Assembly: GCA_040756655.1 (NCBI GenBank)
Contig: JBFLYN010000048.1
Location: forward strand, 1 to 19,379
From: JBFLYN01 sp040756655
Lineage (GTDB): Bacteria; Bacillota; Sulfobacillia; UBA8153
Reading direction: 5' to 3'
DNA length: 19,379 nucleotides
Made by a program: the position numbers and the translations under genes. Shown in pieces: positions 1 through 7,354 of the stretch. The notes under the pieces were generated by a model that ran no database searches, was not told the origin of the DNA, and was given only the letters and a program-made list of their open reading frames with translations. Position 1 is the first letter of the stretch; each line of letters opens with the position of its first letter.

Positions 1-143
1 GGGCGCACCCGCTCAGGGGGCATGTCGAGGGTCATGCGGAGTATCAACCGGGTTCAGATGTCAGTCACCTAAACTTTCCCAAAATACCGGATATGGCTTC
101 TCGACCCACAACCACTTGACAGACACCGCGCCCATTGATGGCG

Positions 144-172
144 TGGACACCGGCTGACCAGTGTGTTATAAT
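144..172 (+). promoter_or_regulatory. Sigma-A-type promoter of the tyrS leader
   Basis: A -35 element TGGACA (144-149) and a perfect -10 element TATAAT (167-172) are separated by exactly 17 bases. TG at 164-165, one base before the -10, gives an extended -10 (TGnTATAAT). Transcription would start near 179, just before the first structured part of the T-box leader, which fits. This is the best vegetative promoter match found in the window. Upstream (1-143) I see no convincing gene: frame 1 is open to a stop at 70-72, which could be the tail of a gene cut by the window edge, but nothing supports this. Confidence 0.8.
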
Positions 173-182
173 GTCCTCAACC

Positions 183-434
183 TAACGGAGGCCTATCCCT
201 CCGCGTACCGGCAATGAACGGGAAAAGTACCCTGGGCTGCTACAAAAGAGAGCCGGCGGTTGGTGTGAGCCGGTGGGTACCCTTGGGAAATACACCCGCA
301 AGCTGCGCGGCGAACGGTACTCCCAGTAGCCGGCGCCGGTGACGGCCGTTACTCCGTCCAGAGCGAGGCAGTCTTGGCTGCCTAACCAGGGTGGTACCGC
401 GGGAAAGCCCTCTCGTCCCTACTGACGGAGGGCT
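183..434 (+). promoter_or_regulatory. T-box riboswitch, tyrosine-specific, controlling tyrS
   Basis: The leader has the parts of a T-box RNA. Stem I covers roughly 205-315 and contains a specifier-loop-like segment GGAAATACACCC in which UAC (291-293) is a tyrosine codon, as expected in front of tyrS. The near-invariant T-box sequence starts at 388 (AGGGTGGTACCGCGGGAA). Its UGGU (392-395) would pair with the ACCA 3' end of uncharged tRNA-Tyr. It is followed by a terminator whose 5' arm can pair alternatively with the T-box (antiterminator). T-box RNAs raise readthrough when the cognate tRNA is uncharged. The specifier was assigned by position and by the gene that follows, not by a folded model. 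The downstream methyltransferase gene is probably under the same control. Confidence 0.93.
406..434 (+). terminator. T-box-controlled intrinsic terminator
   Basis: GCCCTC (407-412) pairs with GAGGGC (428-433), and CGTC (414-417) with GACG (424-427), with one bulged T at 413; A406-T434 can extend the stem. The 3' flank GCATTATTCT is only moderately T-rich. It directly follows the conserved T-box sequence, as expected for the attenuator arm of this riboswitch class. Confidence 0.8.
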
Positions 435-458
435 GCATTATTCTCGGGGGGATGGCAG

Positions 459-1682
459 ATGAGCGGGCTTACATTGGCCGAGGAGTTGGAGTTGATCCGG
501 AGAGGAGCGGAGGACATCTTCCCGGAAACCGAGCTTGAGGAAAAGGTGAGAAGGTCACGGGTGACCGGGCAACCGCTGCGAGTCAAGCTGGGCGTCGATC
601 CCACCGGCGCTGAACTCCACTTGGGCCACATCATCCCGGTCCTCAAGCTCCGCCAGTTCCAAGAACTGGGCCACCAGGCCGTGCTGATCATCGGTGATTA
701 CACGGGCATGGTGGGAGACCCGAGCGGTCGTAACCAGGCCCGGCCCCAGCTGTCCCATGAAGAGGTCATGGAAAACGCCCGTACCTACCAGGCCCAGGCC
801 TTCACCATCCTGGACCCGGAGCGCACCGAGGTGGTGCACAATGGAAGCTGGTTTGCCAAGCTCACCTTCCGGGAGACAGTGGAGCTCATGGCCGGCACCA
901 CGGTGGCCCGGATCCTGGAGCGAGAGGACTTCACCACCCGCTACAGGGAAGGAAACCCCATCGGGCTCCACGAGCTTCTCTACCCCCTCATGCAAGGATA
1001 CGATTCGGCCATGGTCCGGGCAGACGTGGAACTGGGCGGCATCGACCAGAAGTTCAACATCCTGGCCGGCCGGGATATCCAGAAGGCCTTTGGCCAGGAA
1101 CCACAAGTTGGCGTGTGCAACCCGTTGCTATTGGGAACCGACGGCGTGGAGAAGATGGGCAAGAGCCTGAACAACTACATCGGCATCGCCGAACCACCGT
1201 CTGAGATGTATGGCAAGGTCATGTCCATCCCGGACCACCTTATGACCAGCTACTTCGAGCTCATCACCTTGGTGGACATGGGCCAGGTCCGCCAGTGGGA
1301 AGCCTCCATGCAAAAAGGCACCGTGAATCCCCGGGACGTCAAGCGCAGGTTGGCCCGGGAGATCGTCGCCCGGTTTCACGACCAAGACGCCGCCCGGAAG
1401 GCCGAGGAACACTTCGATAGGGTCCACGTCCAAAAAGACCTGCCCGACGAGATACCCGACGTGGAGGTGGCCGAAACCACCATCTGGATCACCCGGCTGG
1501 TGGCCGTGGCAGGACTGGCTCCTTCGCATGCTGAAGCACGGCGCTTGGTGGAACAGGGCGGCGTAAGGCTGGATGGGCAGGTCATAACCGATGCCAGTTA
1601 CCAGTGGCCCGTCCGTCACGGGGCCGTGCTGCAGGTGGGCAAGCGCCGCTTTGCCCGGATCGTAGCACCCGGCCGGGTATGA
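459..1682 (+). CDS. tyrS: Tyrosyl-tRNA synthetase
   Basis: This cytoplasmic class I aminoacyl-tRNA synthetase charges tRNA-Tyr with tyrosine using ATP. The 407-residue protein has the HIGH-type motif as HLGH (residues 54-57), the following stretch GDYTGMVGDPSGR, the tyrosine-pocket region YPLMQGYDSAMV and QKFN, and the KMSKS loop in the variant form KMGKS (232-236). The last ~65 residues look like an S4 RNA-binding domain (LAPSHAEARRLVEQGGVRLDG is cut short here as LAPSHAEARRLVEQGG). Length and motifs fit the TyrZ-like branch of bacterial TyrRS. The ATG at 459 follows GGGGGGA (446-452) at 6 bases; an ATG at 452 is out of frame. A tyrosine T-box precedes the gene. The stop TGA overlaps the ATG of the next gene. 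Confidence 0.97.
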   Translation: MSGLTLAEELELIRRGAEDIFPETELEEKVRRSRVTGQPLRVKLGVDPTGAELHLGHIIPVLKLRQFQELGHQAVLIIGDYTGMVGDPSGRNQARPQLSHEEVMENARTYQAQAFTILDPERTEVVHNGSWFAKLTFRETVELMAGTTVARILEREDFTTRYREGNPIGLHELLYPLMQGYDSAMVRADVELGGIDQKFNILAGRDIQKAFGQEPQVGVCNPLLLGTDGVEKMGKSLNNYIGIAEPPSEMYGKVMSIPDHLMTSYFELITLVDMGQVRQWEASMQKGTVNPRDVKRRLAREIVARFHDQDAARKAEEHFDRVHVQKDLPDEIPDVEVAETTIWITRLVAVAGLAPSHAEARRLVEQGGVRLDGQVITDASYQWPVRHGAVLQVGKRRFARIVAPGRV

Positions 1683-2698
1683 CAACGGAACGCTACCCGT
1701 GGTTACAGGTCATAAGGTACATGGGGTCCAAGCTGGCACTGGTGGACTTCATAGCTCCGGTCCTGGAGTCCTTGGCCGGGGGGCAGGGCATCGCCGACCT
1801 GATGGCCGGATCTCATGCCATTGGCTTTGCCCTCAAACCTTACCTTGCTATCTTTGCCAACGATGTCCAGCACTATAGTTATGTGGTGGGAAAGGCTCTC
1901 CTGGACGACCCGGGCGACCCGGTAGACGGCCGGGCGCTGGCCTTTGCCATCCGGGACCAGCTGGCCGCTCCGACGCGCGGGTTTTTTGAGAGCACCTACG
2001 CCGACACCTACCTTTCTCGCTCTCAGTGCCGTGAGGTGGACGCCATCCGCCGGGCCGCCGGGGCGGTGCCAGAGCCAGGGAGGTACCGTTGCCTGGCTGC
2101 CCTCCTCTATGCCATGTGCTACTGCCAGTCAACGCCCGGGCACTTTGCCCAGTTCCTCCCCGCCCACCACCCCCGGGTCCAAACGCTGCGGGCTCTGAGC
2201 ATACAAGAGGCCTTCTGGAACAAGCTAGGTGAGCTTGAGCAGATAAAACCCGGTCACCCGGCCAATTCGGTGCACTGCCGCCCGGTGGAGGATCTGGTCC
2301 TCCCTCCCCACGTGGGCGTGGCCTACCTGGACCCACCGTATAGCTCCGAGCAGTACTCCCGGTTCTACCACCTCCTGGAGACCGCAGTCCTCTACGATGA
2401 CCCGCGGGTGCAGCACAAGGCTGGCTACCGGACGGGACGGTTCCGCTCGGACTTCTGCTACCCCGCCCGGGTGGAAGGTGCATTCCGGCGGGTCCTCTCC
2501 CGGCTCCCGCCGGGCGTCCGGGTGGCGGTTAGCTACTCCGACCGGGGACTGCTGCCCGTGGACACGCTGGTGAGCCTGGTGCGGGAACGATACCGCCGGG
2601 TGGAAGTCCTCAGCCACCGGCACCGCCACTCCTCGCTGGGCAAAGGCACCAGCGGCGTCCGTGAGTACCTGGTGGTGGGGTCAGAAGAAATGCTCTAG
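1679..2698 (+). CDS. D12-class N6-adenine DNA methyltransferase, coupled to tyrS
   Basis: Probable DNA adenine methyltransferase transferring a methyl group from S-adenosylmethionine to adenine N6. The 339-residue protein starts with RYMGSK (a hallmark N-terminal motif of the D12/Dam-like family). It has a motif I equivalent DLMAGSHAIG (from residue 40), a middle region that should recognise the target sequence, and the catalytic motif IV DPPY (218-221) within AYLDPPYSSEQYSRFYHLLE. The order I - target region - IV matches the alpha class. The ATG at 1679 overlaps the tyrS stop (ATGA), with no strong ribosome-binding site, so translation is probably coupled to tyrS. A longer reading from GTG 1604 lies inside tyrS and is unlikely. 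No restriction endonuclease gene is next to it. The target sequence is unknown. The stop codon overlaps that of the convergent methyltransferase. Confidence 0.87.
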   Translation: MTTERYPWLQVIRYMGSKLALVDFIAPVLESLAGGQGIADLMAGSHAIGFALKPYLAIFANDVQHYSYVVGKALLDDPGDPVDGRALAFAIRDQLAAPTRGFFESTYADTYLSRSQCREVDAIRRAAGAVPEPGRYRCLAALLYAMCYCQSTPGHFAQFLPAHHPRVQTLRALSIQEAFWNKLGELEQIKPGHPANSVHCRPVEDLVLPPHVGVAYLDPPYSSEQYSRFYHLLETAVLYDDPRVQHKAGYRTGRFRSDFCYPARVEGAFRRVLSRLPPGVRVAVSYSDRGLLPVDTLVSLVRERYRRVEVLSHRHRHSSLGKGTSGVREYLVVGSEEML

Positions 2699-3909
2699 GC
2701 CCGCTGGAACACCAGGAGGTAGTCGTGGGGGATCATACGGCTGTAGGTGTTCCTGCTGGTAAGGAGAGACCGCGAGCGGTAACCGTCGGGGCGGCACTCC
2801 AGCAGCTGGAACCCGGCCCCGCACGCCAGTTCGCACCAGAGGCGGTGAGTGGGGACGGTCTGCGTCCGGATGTAAGTGTCGCTGATCTTGACCACCAGGA
2901 TCCCCCCGCTTTCCACCGATGCCGAAGCGGACAGGAGGAACCGCCGCACTCCGGCAAAGTACCGGGCCACCACCAAGCTCATCTTCCCATGACCCGCTTC
3001 GAATATCTGCCGGGTCACCCGGTCTACTTCCGGGTGGCCGCTTTCCTCCCACCGCCCGTACTCCCGGCGGTACCAGCGCTCACTGGCCAGAAATCGCCGG
3101 TCAAGGGCCAAGTACTCCTGGGGACTGGTTACCAGGGAAAGCCAGTACATCTCCAGTTTCATGGTTTCCAGGTAGCGGATGGCCCCCAGGTACGGTGGGT
3201 TGGTGACCATGAGCTGGCACCGGGGGAGCTGGCCCTGGCAGGCATCGCCCACGGTCACCGTTGCCTGGCCGGTGCATGGCCATTCTGCCCGGTACCGGGT
3301 GTAGTCACGGATGCGCCGGGCCGTTCCATCCAGGAATGCCTTCACCGGGTCGATGTCACGGCCGGCAGCATCCAGGGCACGCATGCGCCTGCTGTAGCCG
3401 GGGAAGACGTGCCGGGGGTCGGCGTTGGATGCCTCCCGCAGCACCGCAGAGAAGCACACCTGGAAGAAGTTGCGAGCCTCCAGGGGGTTCACCTGGTCCA
3501 CAGCGGCCTTGAGCCGGGCCAGCAGGGGTACTACCTCCGGGCGAAACCAGTGCTCTAGGTTTACGCAGAACGGTACCGGCGCCGGGCCGTGGTACACGCT
3601 GGCGGCGATCTGGTCCAAGCCGGATAAAAGCTGCCCGGGTTCTAGGTCCTGGGTTTTGGCCCGGGCGATCTTCACGGCCAGGGGGTTGAGGTCTATTCCC
3701 CACCCCGGGTTCCCCAGCAAGCGCGCCTCCACCAGCGTGGTGCCGGACCCGCAGAAGGGGTCCCCGATCACCCGGCCCGGGCCGGAATATGCTTGTATGG
3801 CCGCGCGGGGGATGGCCGGTACCAGCTTCCCATAGTAACGGTGCAGGGAATGGACTCTAGCCCGGGGACGGCTCTTTTCTTTTTCGAGCACACTAAAAAA
3901 ATCGCTCAT
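2695..3909 (-). CDS. Second DNA methyltransferase (N6-adenine or N4-cytosine, NPPY type)
   Basis: S-adenosylmethionine-dependent DNA methylase, 404 residues from ATG 3909. Near the N-terminus is HSLHRYYGKLVPAIPRAA (20-37), typical of one branch of N4/N6 DNA methylases, followed by motif I DPFCGSGTT (50-58) and acidic motif GIDLNPLA. The catalytic motif is NPPY (237-240) in VTNPPYLGAIRYLETMKLE. NPPY suits adenine methylation, but cytosine N4 is not excluded. It is unrelated in layout to the convergent methyltransferase, with which it shares the tetranucleotide CTAG holding both stop codons. An alternative start GTG 3915 overlaps the stop of the upstream aminotransferase by one base (TAGTG). 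Neither start has a good ribosome-binding site, so coupling is likely. A run of seven A on the plus strand (3895-3901) lies in codons 3-5. No nuclease gene is adjacent. Confidence 0.85.
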   Translation of the reverse strand: MSDFFSVLEKEKSRPRARVHSLHRYYGKLVPAIPRAAIQAYSGPGRVIGDPFCGSGTTLVEARLLGNPGWGIDLNPLAVKIARAKTQDLEPGQLLSGLDQIAASVYHGPAPVPFCVNLEHWFRPEVVPLLARLKAAVDQVNPLEARNFFQVCFSAVLREASNADPRHVFPGYSRRMRALDAAGRDIDPVKAFLDGTARRIRDYTRYRAEWPCTGQATVTVGDACQGQLPRCQLMVTNPPYLGAIRYLETMKLEMYWLSLVTSPQEYLALDRRFLASERWYRREYGRWEESGHPEVDRVTRQIFEAGHGKMSLVVARYFAGVRRFLLSASASVESGGILVVKISDTYIRTQTVPTHRLWCELACGAGFQLLECRPDGYRSRSLLTSRNTYSRMIPHDYLLVFQRA

Positions 3910-3914
3910 GGGCA

Positions 3915-5105
3915 CTAAAATGAGGCCAAGACCTCCAGCAACCGGTCGACCTCGCTTTCCAGGTTGAAGTAGTGGAACGACGCCCGCAGCGCCGGGGGAC
4001 GCGACACGCTCCGGATGACGATACCGTGCTCATGGTAGAGGCGGCTTACGACCTCGGGGTAGTCCCTGCCCTCAAAGGTGAAAGAAACCAGCCCCGCTTG
4101 CTGGTCTGGGCCCTCTGGCGTCACAACCCCCGCTTTTGGCACCATGCGCAGTCCCTGTCTGAACCGGGCAGCCAGGGCTGCTATGCGCCCGGTGATGGCA
4201 GCCTGGCCCAGCCGGTGGTGGAACTCCACAGCCAGACCCAGCCCGATCTGGGTGATGTTGCTGAAGGTCGACACTTCAAAGCGGCGAGCGTCGTCCCAAA
4301 AGCAGTAGTCTCCATCCGGGGTAAAACTGGCCAGGCCCAGGCCACCGATGCGATGGGGCGAAAGGACCTCCAGCGCGCGCCGGCTGACGAAGACTGCTCC
4401 ACTACCCTCTGGTCCCAGGCACCACTTGTAGCCGGGAAGGCAGTACACATCGGCGCCCAGGGCATCCATGTCAAGGGGCAAGGCGCCGGCGCTCTGGGCA
4501 CCGTCCACCACCAGGAGGGCACCAGCCTCCCGGGCGTGCTTGGCGATGGCCGGCAGGTCAAGTCGTGCCCCGGTGGTAAACAGCACGTGGGACACGCACA
4601 CCACCCGGGTCCGCTCTGTGATCAACCCGGCGATGGTCTCGGGCGTTACCGTTCCATGGCGTGAACCGGCCACCCGCACTCTCACCCCGTAGCGGCGGGC
4701 CGCAAATGCAAATGGCAGCCGGCCAGCGGGATGCTCCAGCTCGGTCAGCACCACCTCATCTTTGGACCTCCAGTCCAGCCCCAGCGCGACCACGTTGATG
4801 CCACTGGTGGTGCTCTCCACCAGGGCTACTGCCTCGGGCCCAGCACCCAAAAGCCCCGCCAGGGCTTCCCGCGCCCGGGTCGTGGCGTCCCGGAGTCTTT
4901 GCCTCGGCTCCGGGCGGGCGGGCCCCTCCTCGTGGTAGGACTGGTACAGCTCTTGCTGCCGCCTGAGTACAGTAAGCGGCATGGGACCGACGGTCCCGGT
5001 GTTCAGGTACACGCATCTTTCCAGGGCCGGGAATTCCTCTCTCACGCCCCATACGTCCACGCAGGGCCACCTCCCAGTCGTAGAGACCACTTCCACTCCG
5101 GCCAT
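3915..5105 (-). CDS. PLP-dependent class V aminotransferase, isopenicillin N epimerase-like
   Basis: Fold-type I pyridoxal-phosphate enzyme of the class V aminotransferase family. Visible features: VREEFPALERCVYLNTGTVG near the N-terminus, STTSGIN for phosphate binding, TELEHPAGRLP, the cofactor-binding VVDGAQSAGALPLD, and the Schiff-base lysine in GYKWCLGPEGSG (K227 from ATG 5105). The C-terminal loop lacks the reactive cysteine of SufS/NifS desulfurases, so sulfur transfer is unlikely; an epimerase, lyase or aminotransferase role on an unknown amine is more probable. ATG 5105 has AGGAG five bases upstream. GTG 5060, with GGGAGG nine bases upstream, would start the protein closer to where homologues usually begin, and is a real alternative. 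The stop overlaps the possible GTG start of the following methyltransferase, so the two are one operon. Confidence 0.83.
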   Translation of the reverse strand: MAGVEVVSTTGRWPCVDVWGVREEFPALERCVYLNTGTVGPMPLTVLRRQQELYQSYHEEGPARPEPRQRLRDATTRAREALAGLLGAGPEAVALVESTTSGINVVALGLDWRSKDEVVLTELEHPAGRLPFAFAARRYGVRVRVAGSRHGTVTPETIAGLITERTRVVCVSHVLFTTGARLDLPAIAKHAREAGALLVVDGAQSAGALPLDMDALGADVYCLPGYKWCLGPEGSGAVFVSRRALEVLSPHRIGGLGLASFTPDGDYCFWDDARRFEVSTFSNITQIGLGLAVEFHHRLGQAAITGRIAALAARFRQGLRMVPKAGVVTPEGPDQQAGLVSFTFEGRDYPEVVSRLYHEHGIVIRSVSRPPALRASFHYFNLESEVDRLLEVLASF

Positions 5106-5240
5106 GGCAACTCCTGCCACGATCCCGGTCGTGGCGTTAGCCGAAGAGGCCGGCAAGTCCCTAAGGGTAAAACTGGCAAGAAAGGATAATCATATGGACA
5201 GAGAGAATCATGTCTTCCAAGTTCGACAGGAGGCGATGTT

Positions 5241-6146
5241 ATGTCCAGCCTACGTGTGTGGATCCGGGCCGCTCACATCCAGTTCTACACGGCGGTCCTG
5301 GTGCCATCTTTGCTGGGAGCCGCAGTGGCCCGCTACCAGACAGGAAGCTTTTCTTGGTCTCTTTTGCTCATCACTCTAACCGGCCTGTGCCTGGCTCACG
5401 CCGGCACCAACATGGCCAACGACTACTACGACTATCTCAGCGGTAACGACGTGATCAACACCAACTACAGCCCGTTCAACGGCGGTACCCGCGTCATCGT
5501 GGAAGGCCTGCTCCGTCCTGAGCAGGTGCTGCGGGCCTCGCTCCTTTGTTACGCCCTGGCGGTCCTGACCGGGATATACCTGGCCTGGCTGCGAGGCGCG
5601 CCGGTCCTGGTTTTCATGCTCATCGGGCTCATCTGCAGTTTCTTCTATTCTGCAGACCCGGTAAGGCTGGCCCACCATGGCCTGGGCGAGATCTTCGTGG
5701 GACTCAGCTTCGGTCCCATGATCGTGCTGGGCAGCTACTATGTCCAGACTCAACAGGTAAGCTGGCTCCCGTTTTTGGCCTCGTTGCCGGTGGGGTTGCT
5801 GATCGCCGCCGTCCTTTACATAAACCAGTACCCGGACCTGGAGGCCGACCGGGCCGTGGGCAAGAACAACCTGGTTGTGCGCTGGGGCACCGAGCGGGCA
5901 CTGCCCGGGTACTACGCCCTTTTGGCAGGCCCTTACGCCATCGTCCTGGCCTCAGTTTACCTGGGTCTTATGCCGTACTCTGCACTCTTAGCCTTGTTCA
6001 CCGTGCCGCTGGCCGGAGTGGCCGTGATGGTAGCCCGTGCGTTCCACGGTCAGCCCAAGCGCCTGCGCCCGGCCAACGCCCTGACCGTGGGCATCCACCT
6101 TTTGACCGGACTGCTCCTGGGCTCGGGCTTCTTCATCGGCCGCTGA
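5241..6146 (+). CDS. UbiA-family prenyltransferase (MenA-like)
   Basis: Integral membrane prenyltransferase that would attach a polyprenyl chain to an aromatic acceptor, most likely in menaquinone synthesis. The 301-residue protein is very hydrophobic with about eight or nine membrane segments. The two Mg-diphosphate-binding motifs of the UbiA superfamily are clear: NDYYDYLSGND (N60-D70) and DLEAD (D199-D203) followed by RAVGKNNL. The first motif and overall length resemble MenA (1,4-dihydroxy-2-naphthoate prenyltransferase), but the substrate cannot be fixed from sequence. ATG 5241 has a perfect AGGAGG (5228-5233) seven bases upstream. The gene diverges from the aminotransferase over ~135 bases in which I see no clear promoter. 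The lipoprotein gene follows after 57 bases on the same strand. Confidence 0.88.
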   Translation: MSSLRVWIRAAHIQFYTAVLVPSLLGAAVARYQTGSFSWSLLLITLTGLCLAHAGTNMANDYYDYLSGNDVINTNYSPFNGGTRVIVEGLLRPEQVLRASLLCYALAVLTGIYLAWLRGAPVLVFMLIGLICSFFYSADPVRLAHHGLGEIFVGLSFGPMIVLGSYYVQTQQVSWLPFLASLPVGLLIAAVLYINQYPDLEADRAVGKNNLVVRWGTERALPGYYALLAGPYAIVLASVYLGLMPYSALLALFTVPLAGVAVMVARAFHGQPKRLRPANALTVGIHLLTGLLLGSGFFIGR

Positions 6147-6203
6147 GGCCGTGGAACCCCCCGGCGAAACATTGCGTCTTCACGGGAAGAGGAGGAGATG
6201 ACG

Positions 6204-7280
6204 ATGAAAAGAGGCGCCCTAGCGCTCATCCTGGTCATGGTGTTGCTGGTCACCGCCGGGTGCTCCAAGCCCAAGGACATCCTGTCCCTGGCCGGCCTTA
6301 ACTCCCTGGCCGGGCTGACTGTGGTTGACCGCACCAACAAGACCACCCCGGTAGCGGACCTGACTGCCTTCACCGAGGCATTCAAGCAAGCCACGCTGGA
6401 TCCCAAGGGCAAGGACCTGAACCTGGCCCTGGTTTCTGCCGACTACCAGCTGATCGCCGGCGGCAAGAAGTTCTACTATTTCCTGGACAAGGTGACTGGA
6501 GTCAGAGGGCACCTGGTCTTCGTGGATGCCAAAAACCGCCAGCACGTGTACTTCGCTGAGCTGGACCGGGTTATCGCCCAGCTCTTCGCCAGTGCGCAGC
6601 CCCCGGCGCCGGGCACCCCCGACGTTAAGGTCAAGACGGGTGCCCCTACCGATGAGATCGCATCCTGGGCCCGGTCGTTGGCCGAGGTGAAGACCCCGGT
6701 GGCCTATCTTATGGAGCACGGCGATGAGACAGTGATGATTTTTGCCGCGGGCGAAAGGCCCGGCGCCACCTACACGGTGGAAGTGGACGAGGTCACCCGG
6801 CCAGCCAAGGTATTCGTGGTGAACTTCAAGGTCCAGGGACCGTCCAACCCGGCCAGTTCCGCCGTAAGCTACCCGTACACCGTGATCACCTTTGACAGCA
6901 AAGTAGATGCCGTGGCCCGCACCATCGAGGGCACCCAGGTCAAGGAATGGCCGGTCATCAGGATGGCCGCGGACCAGAGCGTGGTGCTCCTACAGCCGCG
7001 GGCCGGTTCGCTGCTGACCGAGAGGGTAACCTTGGTGGGCAAGGCCAGGGTCACCGGGGGCGACCTGTCCGTGGAGATCGAAGACGGCCACTACGTGCTG
7101 GGTCACGCCAGCTTCCGGGCTTCCCGGGTGGCCCCGTCCTGGGGAGATTTCGAGGTGCGGCTGGATTTGAAATCGCCCACCAACATGTCGGGCAGTATCA
7201 TCTTCTTCACAGGCTCGTCCCAGCTGGGTAACCGCCAGGAGCTCCTGGTAGTACCCATTGTGTTCGCCGGCGGCAAGTAG
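6204..7280 (+). CDS. Lipoprotein with C-terminal Gmad2-like immunoglobulin-type domain
   Basis: Exported protein of 358 residues. The N-terminus MKRGALALILVMVLLVTAGC is a lipoprotein signal peptide with lipobox TAGC, so Cys20 would be lipid-modified and the protein held on the outer face of the membrane. The last ~85 residues (VTGGDLSVEIED, then WGDFEVRLDL, GSIIFFTGSS and ELLVVPIVF) have the pattern I associate with Gmad2, the immunoglobulin-like domain of spore-germination-related lipoproteins. The middle ~230 residues are not recognised. ATG 6204 is preferred to ATG 6198 because GGAGG (6191-6195) is eight bases from 6204 but directly abuts 6198. It follows the prenyltransferase gene and ends before a strong hairpin. 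No functional link to prenylation is visible. Confidence 0.72.
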   Translation: MKRGALALILVMVLLVTAGCSKPKDILSLAGLNSLAGLTVVDRTNKTTPVADLTAFTEAFKQATLDPKGKDLNLALVSADYQLIAGGKKFYYFLDKVTGVRGHLVFVDAKNRQHVYFAELDRVIAQLFASAQPPAPGTPDVKVKTGAPTDEIASWARSLAEVKTPVAYLMEHGDETVMIFAAGERPGATYTVEVDEVTRPAKVFVVNFKVQGPSNPASSAVSYPYTVITFDSKVDAVARTIEGTQVKEWPVIRMAADQSVVLLQPRAGSLLTERVTLVGKARVTGGDLSVEIEDGHYVLGHASFRASRVAPSWGDFEVRLDLKSPTNMSGSIIFFTGSSQLGNRQELLVVPIVFAGGK

Positions 7281-7296
7281 CAGGACCAGTATCCCA

Positions 7297-7341
7297 CCGG
7301 GTGGGGGAACCGTCTCCCGGGAGAGAACTCCCCCACCCCGG
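7297..7341. terminator. Strong hairpin between convergent genes, likely bidirectional terminator
   Basis: CCGGGTGGGGGA (7297-7308) pairs with TCCCCCACCCCGG (7329-7341) with one bulged C; the loop itself contains the palindrome TCTCCCGGGAGA. It lies between the lipoprotein stop (7280) and the 3' end of the minus-strand protease pseudogene (7355). No T-run follows on either strand, so it may stall or terminate polymerase in a less classical way, or protect 3' ends. Confidence 0.55.
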
Positions 7342-7354
7342 TACACGTTGCCCG

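Noticed and set aside
1..72. Frame 1 open to TAA at 70-72, possible tail of an upstream gene
   Set aside because: Only 23 codons, with no recognisable sequence; cannot be supported.
3915..5105. Class V aminotransferase as a SufS/NifS cysteine desulfurase
   Set aside because: The reactive cysteine loop near the C-terminus is missing; the sequence suits the isopenicillin-epimerase-like branch better.
5194..5379. ATG upstream of the prenyltransferase (MDRENHVFQVRQE...) as a small gene
   Set aside because: No good ribosome-binding site, and it overlaps the first part of ubiA in another frame with no family match.
5546..6301. 251-residue open frame on the plus strand overlapping the prenyltransferase
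   Set aside because: Arginine/proline/glycine-rich composition, no family resemblance, and it lies over the clear UbiA reading frame; a GC-rich shadow frame.
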